Shown here piece after piece: positions 1 through 6,543 of a DNA stretch of 6,543 nucleotides. The notes beneath the pieces are model-generated. The model was not told the DNA's origin. It made no database searches and saw only the letters and a list, made by a program, of their open reading frames with translations. The DNA is from an uncultured Dyadobacter sp. (GTDB lineage Bacteria > Bacteroidota > Bacteroidia > Cytophagales > Spirosomataceae): NCBI GenBank assembly GCA_946481035.1, contig CAMLNK010000238.1, positions 1 through 6,543 on the forward strand, in the 5' to 3' direction. The translations under genes and the position numbers were made by a program. Within the stretch, counting starts at the first letter, position 1. Each line of letters begins with the position of its first letter.

Positions 1-182
1 TAAGTGAATTAAATCTACTATCAATGCCGTCAAAAAGTCAAGATGTTTTCCTCGTGAACAGGTTGTAATTCAGTATGTTATGTCGGTTCTGGTGAGCAGA
101 TTTTTTACTTTGACACTGCTCACCAAATGCTCACCAGAATATTGCGTAAAATTGAATATTTTGGCTGAACCGTAAAAAAAGG
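1..182. other. Left-edge region without a supported gene
   Basis: Apart from the GGTGAGCA repeats, this AT-rich stretch holds no reading frame I can support. A plus-strand frame is open from the left edge and ends with TAA at 66-68, giving about 22 residues. It could be the tail of a neighbouring gene but has no recognisable motif. The minus strand has several stops in this stretch. Confidence 0.5.
87..139. repeat. GGTGAGCA repeat module (one inverted, two tandem copies)
   Basis: Three exact copies of the 8-mer GGTGAGCA occur within 53 bp: one on the plus strand at 91-98 and two on the minus strand at 117-124 and 128-135. The outer copies extend to a perfect 12-bp inverted repeat (TTCTGGTGAGCA at 87-98 against TGCTCACCAGAA at 128-139). 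The two tandem copies are 11 bp apart, about one helical turn. This arrangement looks like protein-binding sites, such as operator or recombinase arm sites. No T run follows, so a terminator is unlikely. The bound protein is unknown. Confidence 0.7.
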
Positions 183-215
183 AAAAGCCTGTAAATGATT
201 CATTTACAGGCTTTT
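183..215 (-). terminator. Strong intrinsic terminator after tRNA-Ser
   Basis: A perfect 15-bp inverted repeat (183-197 and 201-215) with a 3-nt loop is followed on the minus strand by CC and seven T. It lies 25 bp past the tRNA 3' end and is well placed to end that transcript. The plus-strand side is also T-rich (GTTGCTTTTTGTT), so it could also stop a gene arriving from the left edge. Confidence 0.9.
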
Positions 216-239
216 GTTGCTTTTTGTTACTCTTATCAG

Positions 240-326
240 CAGAGAGGAAGAGATTCGAACTCTCGATGCAGTTACCCACATACTACCTTTCCAGGGTAGC
301 CCCTTCAACCACTCGGGCACCTCTCT
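240..326 (-). tRNA. tRNA-Ser(GGA)
   Basis: The 87-nt minus-strand sequence folds as a class II tRNA. It has a perfect 7-bp acceptor stem (320-326 with 241-247), a 3-bp D stem, and an anticodon stem CTACC/GGTAG. The loop CTGGAAA gives anticodon GGA (292-290), which reads UCC and UCU. The long variable arm can form a 6-bp stem with a GTAA loop, and the T arm carries the canonical TTCGAAT loop. The discriminator base at 240 is G, as expected for serine identity. The 3' CCA is not encoded (the next bases are CTG) and must be added by tRNA nucleotidyltransferase. It has its own promoter upstream and a terminator 25 bp downstream. Confidence 0.97.
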
Positions 327-335
327 ATCGGGCTG

Positions 336-366
336 CAAATATAAGGAAGAGATTCTTGTTTCCAAA
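336..366 (-). promoter_or_regulatory. Bacteroidota-type promoter of tRNA-Ser
   Basis: On the minus strand a TTTG (-33 element, 366-363) is followed after exactly 19 bp by TATATTTG (-7 element, 343-336). This fits the TTTG-N19-TAnnTTTG consensus of the Bacteroidota primary sigma factor. Transcription should begin near 330-332, a few bases before the mature tRNA 5' end at 326. The promoter sits between the ansA stop and the tRNA, so the tRNA can be transcribed independently. Confidence 0.8.
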
Positions 367-379
367 TCCCGAACCAAAA

Positions 380-1453
380 TCAAATACTCATTTCTCCGCG
401 CAGCGGCTTGCCGAGCATGTCGATGCACGCACCGCCCGGCCGTTCGCAGGCGAAAACGTACATCATTTTGGTAATGGCGGCTTCGGCGGTGATGTCCGAG
501 CCGCTGATGACGCCGATCTGTTGCAGGAACTTGCTGGTTTGGTACTGGCCCTGCGATACGCGGCCGCCGTCGCATTGGGAGACGTTGAAGATCACGATGT
601 CGCGTTCGATAGCATTGCTGATTGCATTCAGGAACCAGGGCTCGGTAGTGGCATTGCCTGCGCCGTAGGTTTCGAGGACGATGCCTCGCAATCCTTCGAT
701 GTTTAAAATAGATTCCACTACCTGCTGGCTGATGCCCGGGAACATTTTCAGGAAGGCTACATTGCTATCAAAGTTTTTGTGGACTTTCAGTTTCAAACCG
801 GGCTCGTGGGGCCTGATGTACGGAAAGTTATATTCGATATTCACGCCTGCATTCGCGAGCGCGGGGTAGTTTTCGGAATGGAATGCATTGAAATCGGAGC
901 TCTCCTGTTTTTTGGAACGGTTGCCGCGGAGCAGGTTGGAGTTGAAGTAAATGCAGACTTCGGTGATAATGGGATGGCCTTCCGCATTCTTGGCCGCTGC
1001 AAGCTCCAATGCGGTAATCACGTTCTCTCGTGCATCCGAGCGGGCTACGCCTATGGGCAGCTGCGCGCCCGTGAGAATGACGGGCTTGTTGAGGTTTTCG
1101 AGCAGATAACTCAATGCGGAGGCTGTGTAAGCCATGGTATCCGTGCCGTGCAGGATCACAAAGCTGTCGAACTGGTCGTAATGCTCCTCGATAATGCTTG
1201 CCAGCTCGATCCAGATCGCGGGGTTCATGTTCGAGGAATCGATCGGCTCGGGGAGTGAGAGAAAAGTAATGTCGAAATCGAGCCGGCTGATCTCGGGGAC
1301 CTTTTCGATGATCTGCTGGAAGTCGAACGGGACGAGCTGCTTCCCCTTGGTTTCGTACACCATTCCAAGCGTGCCCCCGGTGTAGATCACGAGCACGGAA
1401 CCGACGGTCGGTTCGGGAGAAATGGGGTTAATGTGTATTTTGGTATAACTCAT
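380..1453 (-). CDS. ansA: Type I (cytoplasmic) L-asparaginase
   Basis: This 357-residue enzyme hydrolyses L-asparagine to aspartate and ammonia. The first catalytic threonine, T25, lies in YTGGTLGM (24-31). The substrate-binding DSSNM is at 72-76. The second signature, HGTDTMAYTASALSYL (102-117), carries T104 and D105. K182 in RGNRSKK (176-182) completes the T-D-K triad, aligned to E. coli AnsA K163. YGAGNA at 263-268 belongs to the C-terminal domain. There is no signal peptide, which points to the cytoplasmic type I enzyme rather than the periplasmic type II. The length is slightly above that of E. coli AnsA (338 residues), partly from a short N-terminal extension of about 15 residues. The start overlaps the TatD stop (ATGA), and no Shine-Dalgarno is evident. 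The tRNA-Ser promoter begins just past its stop. Glutaminase side activity is possible in the family and cannot be judged here. Confidence 0.96.
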   Translation of the reverse strand: MSYTKIHINPISPEPTVGSVLVIYTGGTLGMVYETKGKQLVPFDFQQIIEKVPEISRLDFDITFLSLPEPIDSSNMNPAIWIELASIIEEHYDQFDSFVILHGTDTMAYTASALSYLLENLNKPVILTGAQLPIGVARSDARENVITALELAAAKNAEGHPIITEVCIYFNSNLLRGNRSKKQESSDFNAFHSENYPALANAGVNIEYNFPYIRPHEPGLKLKVHKNFDSNVAFLKMFPGISQQVVESILNIEGLRGIVLETYGAGNATTEPWFLNAISNAIERDIVIFNVSQCDGGRVSQGQYQTSKFLQQIGVISGSDITAEAAITKMMYVFACERPGGACIDMLGKPLRGEMSI

Positions 1454-2220
1454 TGTGCTACTTTGTTGAGCATGCTTTTCGCGTTCGTGCTGGTGGCGGC
1501 TATAACGTCGGCTTTGGTCATTTCTTTCAGATCGGCCACGCGTTGGGCGACAATATCAATGTACGCGACTTCGTTGCGTTTGCCGCGGTAGGGGACAGGC
1601 GCGAGGTAGGGCGCGTCGGTTTCGAGCACCAAATGCCGCATATCGACGTGCGGTATTACTTTATCCAACCCACCATTCTTAAATGTAGCCACGCCGCCAA
1701 TACCGAGCTTGAAACCGAGTTCAATGGCTTTCTGCGCTTCTTCCAATGTGCCGGTGAAGCAATGGAAAATGCCGGTCAATGCAGGGTCGGCAAAATCTTC
1801 AATCAATTTTACAGTTTCCCAGAATGCGCTGCGGCTGTGAATGTCGATCCAGAGGTTATGCTTACGTGCGAGGCCGCATTGGTATAAAAATGCCTTTTCC
1901 TGCTGTTCCTTAAAGGTAACATCCCAGAATAGGTCCATGCCGATCTCCCCGATGGCGATGAACTCGTATTTACCAAGCCAATCTTCCATGATCTGTAACT
2001 CCTTCTCGAAATTCTCTTTCACATAAGTTGGATGCAGGCCGATCATCGGGAGGCATTTGCCGGGGTATTTTTCGGCGAGTTCGAGCATGCCATCGATCGT
2101 TTCGTGGTCGCAATTGGGCATCCATATCTGTTCGATACCGGCATTCCAGGCGCGTTCGAGCATTTCGGTGCGGTCTTCGGCGTAATCGTCGCTGTATATG
2201 TGGGCGTGGGAATCTATCAT
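1450..2220 (-). CDS. TatD-family metal-dependent hydrolase (putative DNase)
   Basis: This 256-residue TIM-barrel protein belongs to the TatD family of the amidohydrolase superfamily. Characterised members are Mg-dependent 3'-5' DNases acting in the cytoplasm, with proposed roles in DNA repair and DNA fragmentation. The metal-site residues are in place: H5 and H7 in SHAH, E92 in GEIGMD (91-96), H128 in DIHSR, H153 in FHCF, and D202 in the signature LETDAPYLAP (199-208). Length is typical and no domain is missing. The start MIDSHAH is the usual N-terminus of the family; a longer start is unlikely because the repeat array lies directly upstream. The stop overlaps the ansA start by four bases (ATGA), so the pair is probably translated in a coupled way. 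E. coli has three paralogues (TatD, YcfH, YjjV), and I cannot tell which one this matches, so no symbol is given. Confidence 0.93.
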   Translation of the reverse strand: MIDSHAHIYSDDYAEDRTEMLERAWNAGIEQIWMPNCDHETIDGMLELAEKYPGKCLPMIGLHPTYVKENFEKELQIMEDWLGKYEFIAIGEIGMDLFWDVTFKEQQEKAFLYQCGLARKHNLWIDIHSRSAFWETVKLIEDFADPALTGIFHCFTGTLEEAQKAIELGFKLGIGGVATFKNGGLDKVIPHVDMRHLVLETDAPYLAPVPYRGKRNEVAYIDIVAQRVADLKEMTKADVIAATSTNAKSMLNKVAQ

Positions 2221-2226
2221 TTTGGG

Positions 2227-2273
2227 GCTGTAAGCGATTTTATGCTTTAAGCTATAAGCCGTAAGCTTTAAGC
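2227..2273. repeat. Heptad repeat array, left arm (GCNNTAA units)
   Basis: Four contiguous 7-bp units fit GCNNTAA at 2244-2271 (GCTTTAA, GCTATAA, GCCGTAA, GCTTTAA). One more unit (GCTGTAA, 2227-2233) is separated from them by 10 bp and lies just ahead of the TatD start. With the right arm, the RNA could fold into an imperfect 30-bp stem with a 51-nt loop. That loop contains the palindrome TATTTAAATA at 2289-2298. No T run follows the arm in the direction of transcription, so a simple terminator is not supported. Confidence 0.8.
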
Positions 2274-2324
2274 TTTTTGTAGTTAAGTTATTTAAATAGT
2301 TGGGCAGAACATGAAATGCCTAAG

Positions 2325-2361
2325 GCTTACAGCTTAAAGCTTACCGCTTAAAGCCTACTGC
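2325..2361. repeat. Heptad repeat array, right arm (TTANNGC units)
   Basis: Four contiguous 7-bp units fit TTANNGC: TTACAGC, TTAAAGC, TTACCGC and TTAAAGC at 2327-2354. A fifth, degenerate unit (CTACTGC, 2355-2361) runs into the end of the deacetylase gene and contains its stop codon. Read on the other strand, the unit is GCNNTAA, the same as in the array at 2244-2273. The two arrays are therefore inverted relative to each other and match at 25 of 30 positions. Confidence 0.8.
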
Positions 2362-2978
2362 ATTTTCAAAGCTTCAAACCTGTAACCCCGTTCCGTAAAA
2401 GTTTCGAGGTACCTAGGTAATGCATAAAGCATATTCTTTGATGCCTTAATGCTGTCGTGGAAAAGCACGATGGAGCCTGGCCGGGTGTGTTGAAGGGATT
2501 TTTTTAAACAAATTTCAGGATTGATCTGCGGAGAAAAGTCGCCACTGAGCACGTCCCACATGATGATCTGCTTGTCTTGCAAAACCACTCTCGACTGGCT
2601 TTTCTTAATGCGGCCATAAGGCGGGCGGAAGAGCTTGGTTTCGAGGTCCAGCTGTTCGGTGCATTGCCGGATGTTTTCCAGGTAAACGGCATCCTCGGTT
2701 TTCCAGCCGTTCATGTGGTTGAATGTGTGGTTACCAATCGAATGCCCGCCGTTTCTGACCAATTCATAAATGTCCGGATGTTTCATCACATTGGCGCCAA
2801 TGCTGAAAAACGTCGCTTTTGCATTGTATTGGGCCAATAATTCCAGCACTTGTTCGGTAATGTCGGGAATAGGACCGTCGTCGAACGTCAGGAAAATGGC
2901 TTTTTCCTCCGTGGGAACGTGCCAGATAAACCCGGGGAAAAAAGCTTTCAGCCAGAATGGAGAGTGATGCAGGAACAT
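2355..2978 (-). CDS. Polysaccharide deacetylase family protein (NodB/CE4 domain)
   Basis: This 207-residue protein is a carbohydrate esterase family 4 (NodB homology) deacetylase. Such enzymes remove N- or O-acetyl groups from chitin-like sugars, peptidoglycan or xylan with a divalent metal. All five family motifs are present: TFDDGP at 31-36 with the catalytic base and metal-binding aspartates D33 and D34; HSIGNHTFNH at 79-88 with metal ligands H84 and H88; RPPYG at 118-122; the DVLSGDFSP region at 142-150; and LFHDS at 172-176 with catalytic H174. It is almost a bare catalytic domain. The N-terminus is aromatic-rich (FWLKAFFPGF) but has no clear signal peptide or cleavage site, so its location is uncertain. 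The substrate cannot be read from the sequence. It is separated from gltD by a terminator and from the TatD gene by 134 bp of repeats, so it may be transcribed alone. The family call is firm and the exact reaction is open. Confidence 0.93.
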   Translation of the reverse strand: MFLHHSPFWLKAFFPGFIWHVPTEEKAIFLTFDDGPIPDITEQVLELLAQYNAKATFFSIGANVMKHPDIYELVRNGGHSIGNHTFNHMNGWKTEDAVYLENIRQCTEQLDLETKLFRPPYGRIKKSQSRVVLQDKQIIMWDVLSGDFSPQINPEICLKKSLQHTRPGSIVLFHDSIKASKNMLYALPRYLETFTERGYRFEALKMQ

Positions 2979-3000
2979 ATAGCGTGATGGTATTTGAAGC

Positions 3001-3008
3001 CAAATATA
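3001..3008 (-). promoter_or_regulatory. Candidate -7 promoter element for the deacetylase gene
   Basis: On the minus strand the sequence reads TATATTTG, a full match to the Bacteroidota -7 element TAnnTTTG. It lies between the gltBD terminator and the deacetylase ATG and would give a leader of roughly 20 nt. No TTTG (-33) element sits 19-20 bp upstream, because the terminator stem occupies that place. The element alone may therefore be chance in AT-rich DNA or a weak promoter. Confidence 0.4.
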
Positions 3009-3021
3009 AAGGGATATAAAA

Positions 3022-3052
3022 CAAGAAGCTGCCGGGTAGGGCAGCTTTCTTG
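3022..3052 (-). terminator. Intrinsic terminator after gltBD
   Basis: About 30 bp past the gltD stop, the minus-strand transcript can form a 12-bp stem (arms 3040-3052 and 3022-3033, with one bulged A) around a 6-nt loop. A short run of four T follows, then TATATCCC. The T tract is modest, so termination may be incomplete. No T run follows on the plus strand, so it appears to work in the gltD direction only. Confidence 0.75.
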
Positions 3053-3080
3053 CAATAACAATATTTAAGGCCTGTCTCGC

Positions 3081-4589
3081 TTACGCGTGTGCAAATACAG
3101 GATTCAGCATCGATACAGCCTTCGCTTCGAGGAATGATTCGCCCATCAGGTATTCGTCCACCGAACGCGCCGCTTCACGGCCTTCGGAGATCGCCCATAC
3201 TACGAGCGATTGTCCGCGGCGGCAGTCACCTGCTGCAAAGATCTTCTCGTTGGAAGTAGATTGGTACCCGTTGGTTTTGATGTTGCCGCGCTCGTCGAAT
3301 TCCAGGTCGAGGTCGCTCAGGAGGCCTTCTTGCTGTGGGTGCAGGAAGCCGGCTGCCAAAAACGCCAGGTCGCAGGGAATGGTACGCTCGCTGCCTTCCA
3401 CCTCTCTCATTTGCATACGGCCCGTTTCAGGATCTTTCTGCCAGTCGAGGTCTACGATCTTCAATGCGGTCAGGTTACCATTTTCGTCTCCTATGAATTC
3501 TTTGGTGTTGATAGACCAGTGTCTGTCGCAGCCTTCCTCGTGCGAGGTCGAGGTGCGGAGCATCATTGGCCAGTTCGGCCACGGCGTGCTTGCATCGCGC
3601 TCTTTCGGAGGAATAGGCATCAGCTCGATCTGCGTTACGGATTTCGCACCGTGACGGCCCGAAGTACCCACGCAGTCGGAACCTGTATCACCACCGCCGA
3701 TTACCACTACGTGTTTGTCGGTAGCAAGGATTTCGCCGTTCGCATAAGCTACGCCGCGGTGATCTACCACGCGGTCGATACCGGCTACGCGCTTGTTCTG
3801 CTGGCTCAGGAATTCCATCGCGAAGTGTACGCCTTTGAATTGACGGCCGGCAATTTTTACATCGCGCGGAACAGTCGATCCAACGGTGAGCAACACCGCG
3901 TCGAATTCGTTTTGCAGCTCTTCCGCTTTGATATCCACACCCACATTCACGCCGGTACGGAACTCAATGCCTTCTTCTTCCATTACGGCAAGGCGACGGT
4001 CGATAACGCCTTTATCAAGCTTGAAATCAGGGATACCGTAGCGTACCAGACCCCCGATTTTATCCGCTCTTTCGAGCAATACTACCGAGTGACCGGCCTG
4101 GTTAAGCTGATAAGCGGCAGCCATACCCGCAGGTCCTGAACCTACCACAGCCACTTTTTTGCCGGTGCGGGTTTTCGGGATGCGTGGTTTAACCAAACCT
4201 AATTCAAATGCTTTCTCGATGATCGATTTCTCGATGTACTCGATCGCTACCGGCGGCTTGTTGATACCCAGTACGCAGGATGCTTCGCAAGGAGCGGGGC
4301 AAATGCGGCCTGTGAATTCAGGGAAGTTGTTGGTAGACGCTAATATTTCGTAGGCCAGTCCCCAGTTTTCATCATACACCGCGTCGTTGAACTCGGGGAT
4401 GATGTTGCCCAGCGGACAACCATTATGGCAAAAAGGAATTCCGCAGTCCATACAACGGGCTGCCTGCTGTTTGGAATTAGAGTCGGTCGGTGCGGTTTCG
4501 ATCTCACGATAGTCTTTCAGACGCTCGTCAATGGCTCTCTTTTTCGGCAACTCCCTTTCAAACTCTAAAAATCCGGTTGGTTTTCCCAT
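3081..4589 (-). CDS. gltD: Glutamate synthase small subunit (NADPH-dependent, GltD)
   Basis: This 502-residue flavoprotein is the beta subunit of glutamate synthase. It takes electrons from NADPH through FAD and passes them via iron-sulfur clusters to the large subunit. The N-terminal ferredoxin-like region has two cysteine groups: C46, C49, C54, C58 and C97, C101, C105. The FAD dinucleotide-binding loop GSGPAG is at 150-155. The NADPH-binding loop GGGDTGSD is at 298-305, and the late FAD contact FAAGD is at 451-455. Length and domain order are typical of GltD, and the start MGKPTGFLEF is the usual N-terminus. No Shine-Dalgarno is visible in front of the ATG; the leader is AT-rich, as is usual in Bacteroidota. 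The gene follows gltB after 49 bp with no hairpin between them and ends before a terminator at 3022-3052, which fits a gltBD operon. Related flavoproteins (dihydropyrimidine dehydrogenase-type subunits) share the fold, but the gltB neighbour settles the call. Confidence 0.97.
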   Translation of the reverse strand: MGKPTGFLEFERELPKKRAIDERLKDYREIETAPTDSNSKQQAARCMDCGIPFCHNGCPLGNIIPEFNDAVYDENWGLAYEILASTNNFPEFTGRICPAPCEASCVLGINKPPVAIEYIEKSIIEKAFELGLVKPRIPKTRTGKKVAVVGSGPAGMAAAYQLNQAGHSVVLLERADKIGGLVRYGIPDFKLDKGVIDRRLAVMEEEGIEFRTGVNVGVDIKAEELQNEFDAVLLTVGSTVPRDVKIAGRQFKGVHFAMEFLSQQNKRVAGIDRVVDHRGVAYANGEILATDKHVVVIGGGDTGSDCVGTSGRHGAKSVTQIELMPIPPKERDASTPWPNWPMMLRTSTSHEEGCDRHWSINTKEFIGDENGNLTALKIVDLDWQKDPETGRMQMREVEGSERTIPCDLAFLAAGFLHPQQEGLLSDLDLEFDERGNIKTNGYQSTSNEKIFAAGDCRRGQSLVVWAISEGREAARSVDEYLMGESFLEAKAVSMLNPVFAHA

Positions 4590-4638
4590 TCTTATTACTG
4601 ATTTAAAAAATTCTGATAGTTGATCTTGAAACTGAAAA

Positions 4639-6543
4639 TTACTGGTGTACCACGTCTACGACGATGTCTTTGTACACCACGTTCTTGTCTGCAATCTGCT
4701 GTGCGAGCGTGATACCGCGTCCTTCCAGCGCTTTGCGGAAGTCGGACGGCATTACTTTCACAAATTGCTTCACAGATTCTTCCCAGTTCTGGATCAGTTG
4801 GAAAGCGATGTTGCTGGTTGTGTACTGGAAGTGTTTGTCCAAATACTCGCGCAGGATGCCTTTGTCTTCATCCGTAAGCGCTTCCAGCGTCACCATTTCT
4901 TTATTCACTTTCTCTTCGAAGGTTCCGTTTTTGTCGAGCACGTATGCCACACCGCCCGACATACCCGCCGCGAAGTTGCGGCCCGTTTCGCCGAGGATGA
5001 TCGCCAGACCGCCCGTCATGTATTCCAGACCGTGGTCGCCGACACCTTCTACCACCACTTTCGCACCCGAGTTACGTACGCAGAAGCGCTCGCCCGCGGT
5101 TCCGCGGATGTAGGCGTCACCCGAAGTAGCACCGTAGAATGCCACGTTACCGATGATGATGTTCTCTTCCGGCTTGAACTTCGCGTCGCGGTCGGGGTAC
5201 ACGATCAGTTCGGCGCCGCAGAGGCCTTTTCCGAAATAGTCGTTCGCGTCACCTTCCAGTTCGAGGCGTACACCCAAAGTATTGAATGCACCGAAGCTCT
5301 GGCCCGCAGTACCGCGGAATTTGAAGTGGATATTGCCATTTGGCAAGCCTACACCACCGTATTTCTTCGAGATTTCGTTCGAGAGCATCGTTCCCACCGA
5401 CCGGTTAAGGTTGTTGATCGGGAACTCTGCGTACACTTCTTCCTTGCTGTCGAGCGCCGGTTGTGCCGAACGGATCAGGTCGAGGTCCAGAATGGCGTCG
5501 ATACCGTGATCCTGCTCTTCCTGCTTGAATTGCGCTACCGAAAGGTCGCCTTCTTTGTACAGGATCGCGTCGAAGTTCAGGTTTTTGTATTTCCAATGTT
5601 TGATATCATTGCGCAGTTCGAGGTACTGGGCCTGACCAACCATTTCATTCACAGTTCTAAAACCAAGCTGTGCCATGATCTCGCGCAGCTCTTCCGCCAT
5701 GTAGGTAAACATGTTCACCACGTGCTCAGGCTTACCCGAGAACAATGCGCGGAGTTCTTTGCGCTGCGTTGCCACACCCACAGGGCAGGTGTTCAGGTGG
5801 CATTTACGCATCATGATACAGCCCGCTGCTACCAATGCAGCCGTGGCTACACCCCATTCTTCGGCACCGAGCAATGCGGCGATCGCGAGGTCGCGGCCGG
5901 TACGGAGCTGTCCGTCGGCCTGAACGGTTACCCGTCCGCGCAATTTGTTTCTTACCAAAGTCTGGTGCGTTTCAGCCAAGCCAAGTTCCCAGGGCAGACC
6001 CGCGTGGCGGATCGAGCTCAATGGAGAGGCACCGGTACCACCGTCGTAACCCGAGATCAGGATGTGGTCGGCGTGTGCTTTCGCTACACCGGATGCCACG
6101 GTTCCTACACCGGCTTCGGATACCAGCTTCACGCTGATACGTGCCGCACGGTTGGCATTTTTAAGGTCAAAAATCAGCTGCGCCAAATCCTCGATCGAGT
6201 AAATGTCGTGGTGCGGCGGGGGGGAGATCAGGCCCACGCCCGGCGTCGAGTGACGGGTACGGCCGATCCAGTCGTCCACCTTGAAGCCCGGAAGCTGACC
6301 ACCTTCGCCCGGTTTTGCACCTTGGGCAGTTTTGATTTGCAGCTCGCCCGCATTGCTCAGGTAATGGCTGGTTACACCAAAACGTCCCGAAGCAACCTGT
6401 TTGATCTGCGAGTTCATGCTGTCGCCGTTCGCAAGCGGGTTGTAACGCAGTTCGTCTTCACCACCTTCTCCGGAGTTGGATTTACCGCCAATGCGGTTCA
6501 TCGCGATCGCCAGAGTGGTGTGCGCTTCCCACGAAATCGATCC
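4639..6543 (-). CDS. gltB: Glutamate synthase large subunit, C-terminal part (partial gene)
   Basis: This is the large (alpha) subunit of glutamate synthase, the cytoplasmic enzyme that turns glutamine plus 2-oxoglutarate into two glutamates. The frame is open to the right edge (14 codons lie upstream of the Met at 6501), so 634 C-terminal residues are visible. Family members have about 1,500, so the N-terminal glutaminase and central domains lie outside. Numbered from that Met, residues 1 to about 290 are the FMN-binding synthase barrel, with a glycine-rich [10 protein letters not shown] segment at 151-160. The 3Fe-4S cysteines are C228, C234 and C239 (C-x5-C-x4-C). Residues about 365-560 form the glycine-rich beta-helix domain with repeated GxxGxxxG patterns, as in [11 protein letters not shown]. 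No frameshift or lost cluster residue is seen. The stop lies 49 bp before gltD, so the two are probably co-transcribed from a promoter outside the window. The identification is very secure. Confidence 0.97.
   Translation of the reverse strand, partial: GSISWEAHTTLAIAMNRIGGKSNSGEGGEDELRYNPLANGDSMNSQIKQVASGRFGVTSHYLSNAGELQIKTAQGAKPGEGGQLPGFKVDDWIGRTRHSTPGVGLISPPPHHDIYSIEDLAQLIFDLKNANRAARISVKLVSEAGVGTVASGVAKAHADHILISGYDGGTGASPLSSIRHAGLPWELGLAETHQTLVRNKLRGRVTVQADGQLRTGRDLAIAALLGAEEWGVATAALVAAGCIMMRKCHLNTCPVGVATQRKELRALFSGKPEHVVNMFTYMAEELREIMAQLGFRTVNEMVGQAQYLELRNDIKHWKYKNLNFDAILYKEGDLSVAQFKQEEQDHGIDAILDLDLIRSAQPALDSKEEVYAEFPINNLNRSVGTMLSNEISKKYGGVGLPNGNIHFKFRGTAGQSFGAFNTLGVRLELEGDANDYFGKGLCGAELIVYPDRDAKFKPEENIIIGNVAFYGATSGDAYIRGTAGERFCVRNSGAKVVVEGVGDHGLEYMTGGLAIILGETGRNFAAGMSGGVAYVLDKNGTFEEKVNKEMVTLEALTDEDKGILREYLDKHFQYTTSNIAFQLIQNWEESVKQFVKVMPSDFRKALEGRGITLAQQIADKNVVYKDIVVDVVHQ

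Noticed and set aside
3..68. Plus-strand frame open at the left edge, about 22 residues
   Set aside because: It could be the tail of a gene outside the window, but it is too short and has no motif to support a call.
87..139. Inverted repeat as an intrinsic terminator
   Set aside because: The arms are 29 bp apart and no T run follows on either side, while a clear terminator is present at 183-215.
70..279. 69-codon minus-strand frame across the left edge region
   Set aside because: It runs through the tRNA 3' half, the terminator hairpin and the GGTGAGCA repeats, so it cannot be an independent gene.
224..706. 160-codon plus-strand frame over the tRNA and ansA 3' end
   Set aside because: It covers the tRNA gene in antisense and the well-supported end of ansA, and its translation has no family resemblance.
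2028..2264. Plus-strand frames opposite the TatD start and the repeat gap
   Set aside because: They are arginine-rich or low-information shadows of the TatD gene and run into the heptad repeats.
2227..2361. Heptad arrays as a CRISPR array or terminator
   Set aside because: The units are 7 bp without spacers, and there are no cas genes. The hairpin lacks a following T run, so neither label fits.
3210..4139. 309-codon open frame on the plus strand opposite gltD
   Set aside because: It lies wholly inside gltD on the other strand. gltD has all family motifs, and the antisense translation shows no recognisable domain. Such frames arise from codon bias in GC-rich genes.

Overview
The window looks like ordinary chromosomal housekeeping DNA from a Bacteroidota bacterium, most likely a Cytophagales relative (Dyadobacter-like, tentative). 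Four things support this. The tRNA gene has a promoter of the TTTG-N19-TAnnTTTG type used by the Bacteroidota primary sigma factor. No start codon has a convincing Shine-Dalgarno sequence. The tRNA does not encode its CCA end. The proteins have the look of Bacteroidota homologues. Every recognised gene is on the minus strand, so transcription runs from the right edge towards position 1.

Right half (3081-6543): the 3' part of gltB, cut by the window edge, is followed after 49 bp by a complete gltD. Together they encode the two subunits of NADPH-dependent glutamate synthase (GOGAT), which assimilates ammonia. A hairpin at 3022-3052 closes this unit. Middle (1450-2978): a small polysaccharide deacetylase gene is followed by a 134-bp gap filled with 7-bp repeats in two opposed arrays, then a TatD-family metal-dependent hydrolase. 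The TatD gene overlaps the next gene by four bases (ATGA). Left part (183-1453): the type I asparaginase gene ansA is followed by a tRNA-Ser(GGA) gene with its own promoter and a strong terminator hairpin.

The first 180 bp hold no gene I can support. They do contain a compact set of three 8-bp GGTGAGCA repeats, two tandem at 11-bp pitch and one inverted, which resembles a protein-binding module. It lies just beyond the 3' side of the tRNA gene.

Functionally, GOGAT makes glutamate and asparaginase releases ammonia from asparagine, so both touch nitrogen metabolism, but nothing in the sequence shows they are co-regulated. I found no defence system, CRISPR array, insertion sequence or previously undescribed multi-gene system. 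The two repeat structures (87-139 and 2227-2361) are the parts not explained by known genes.
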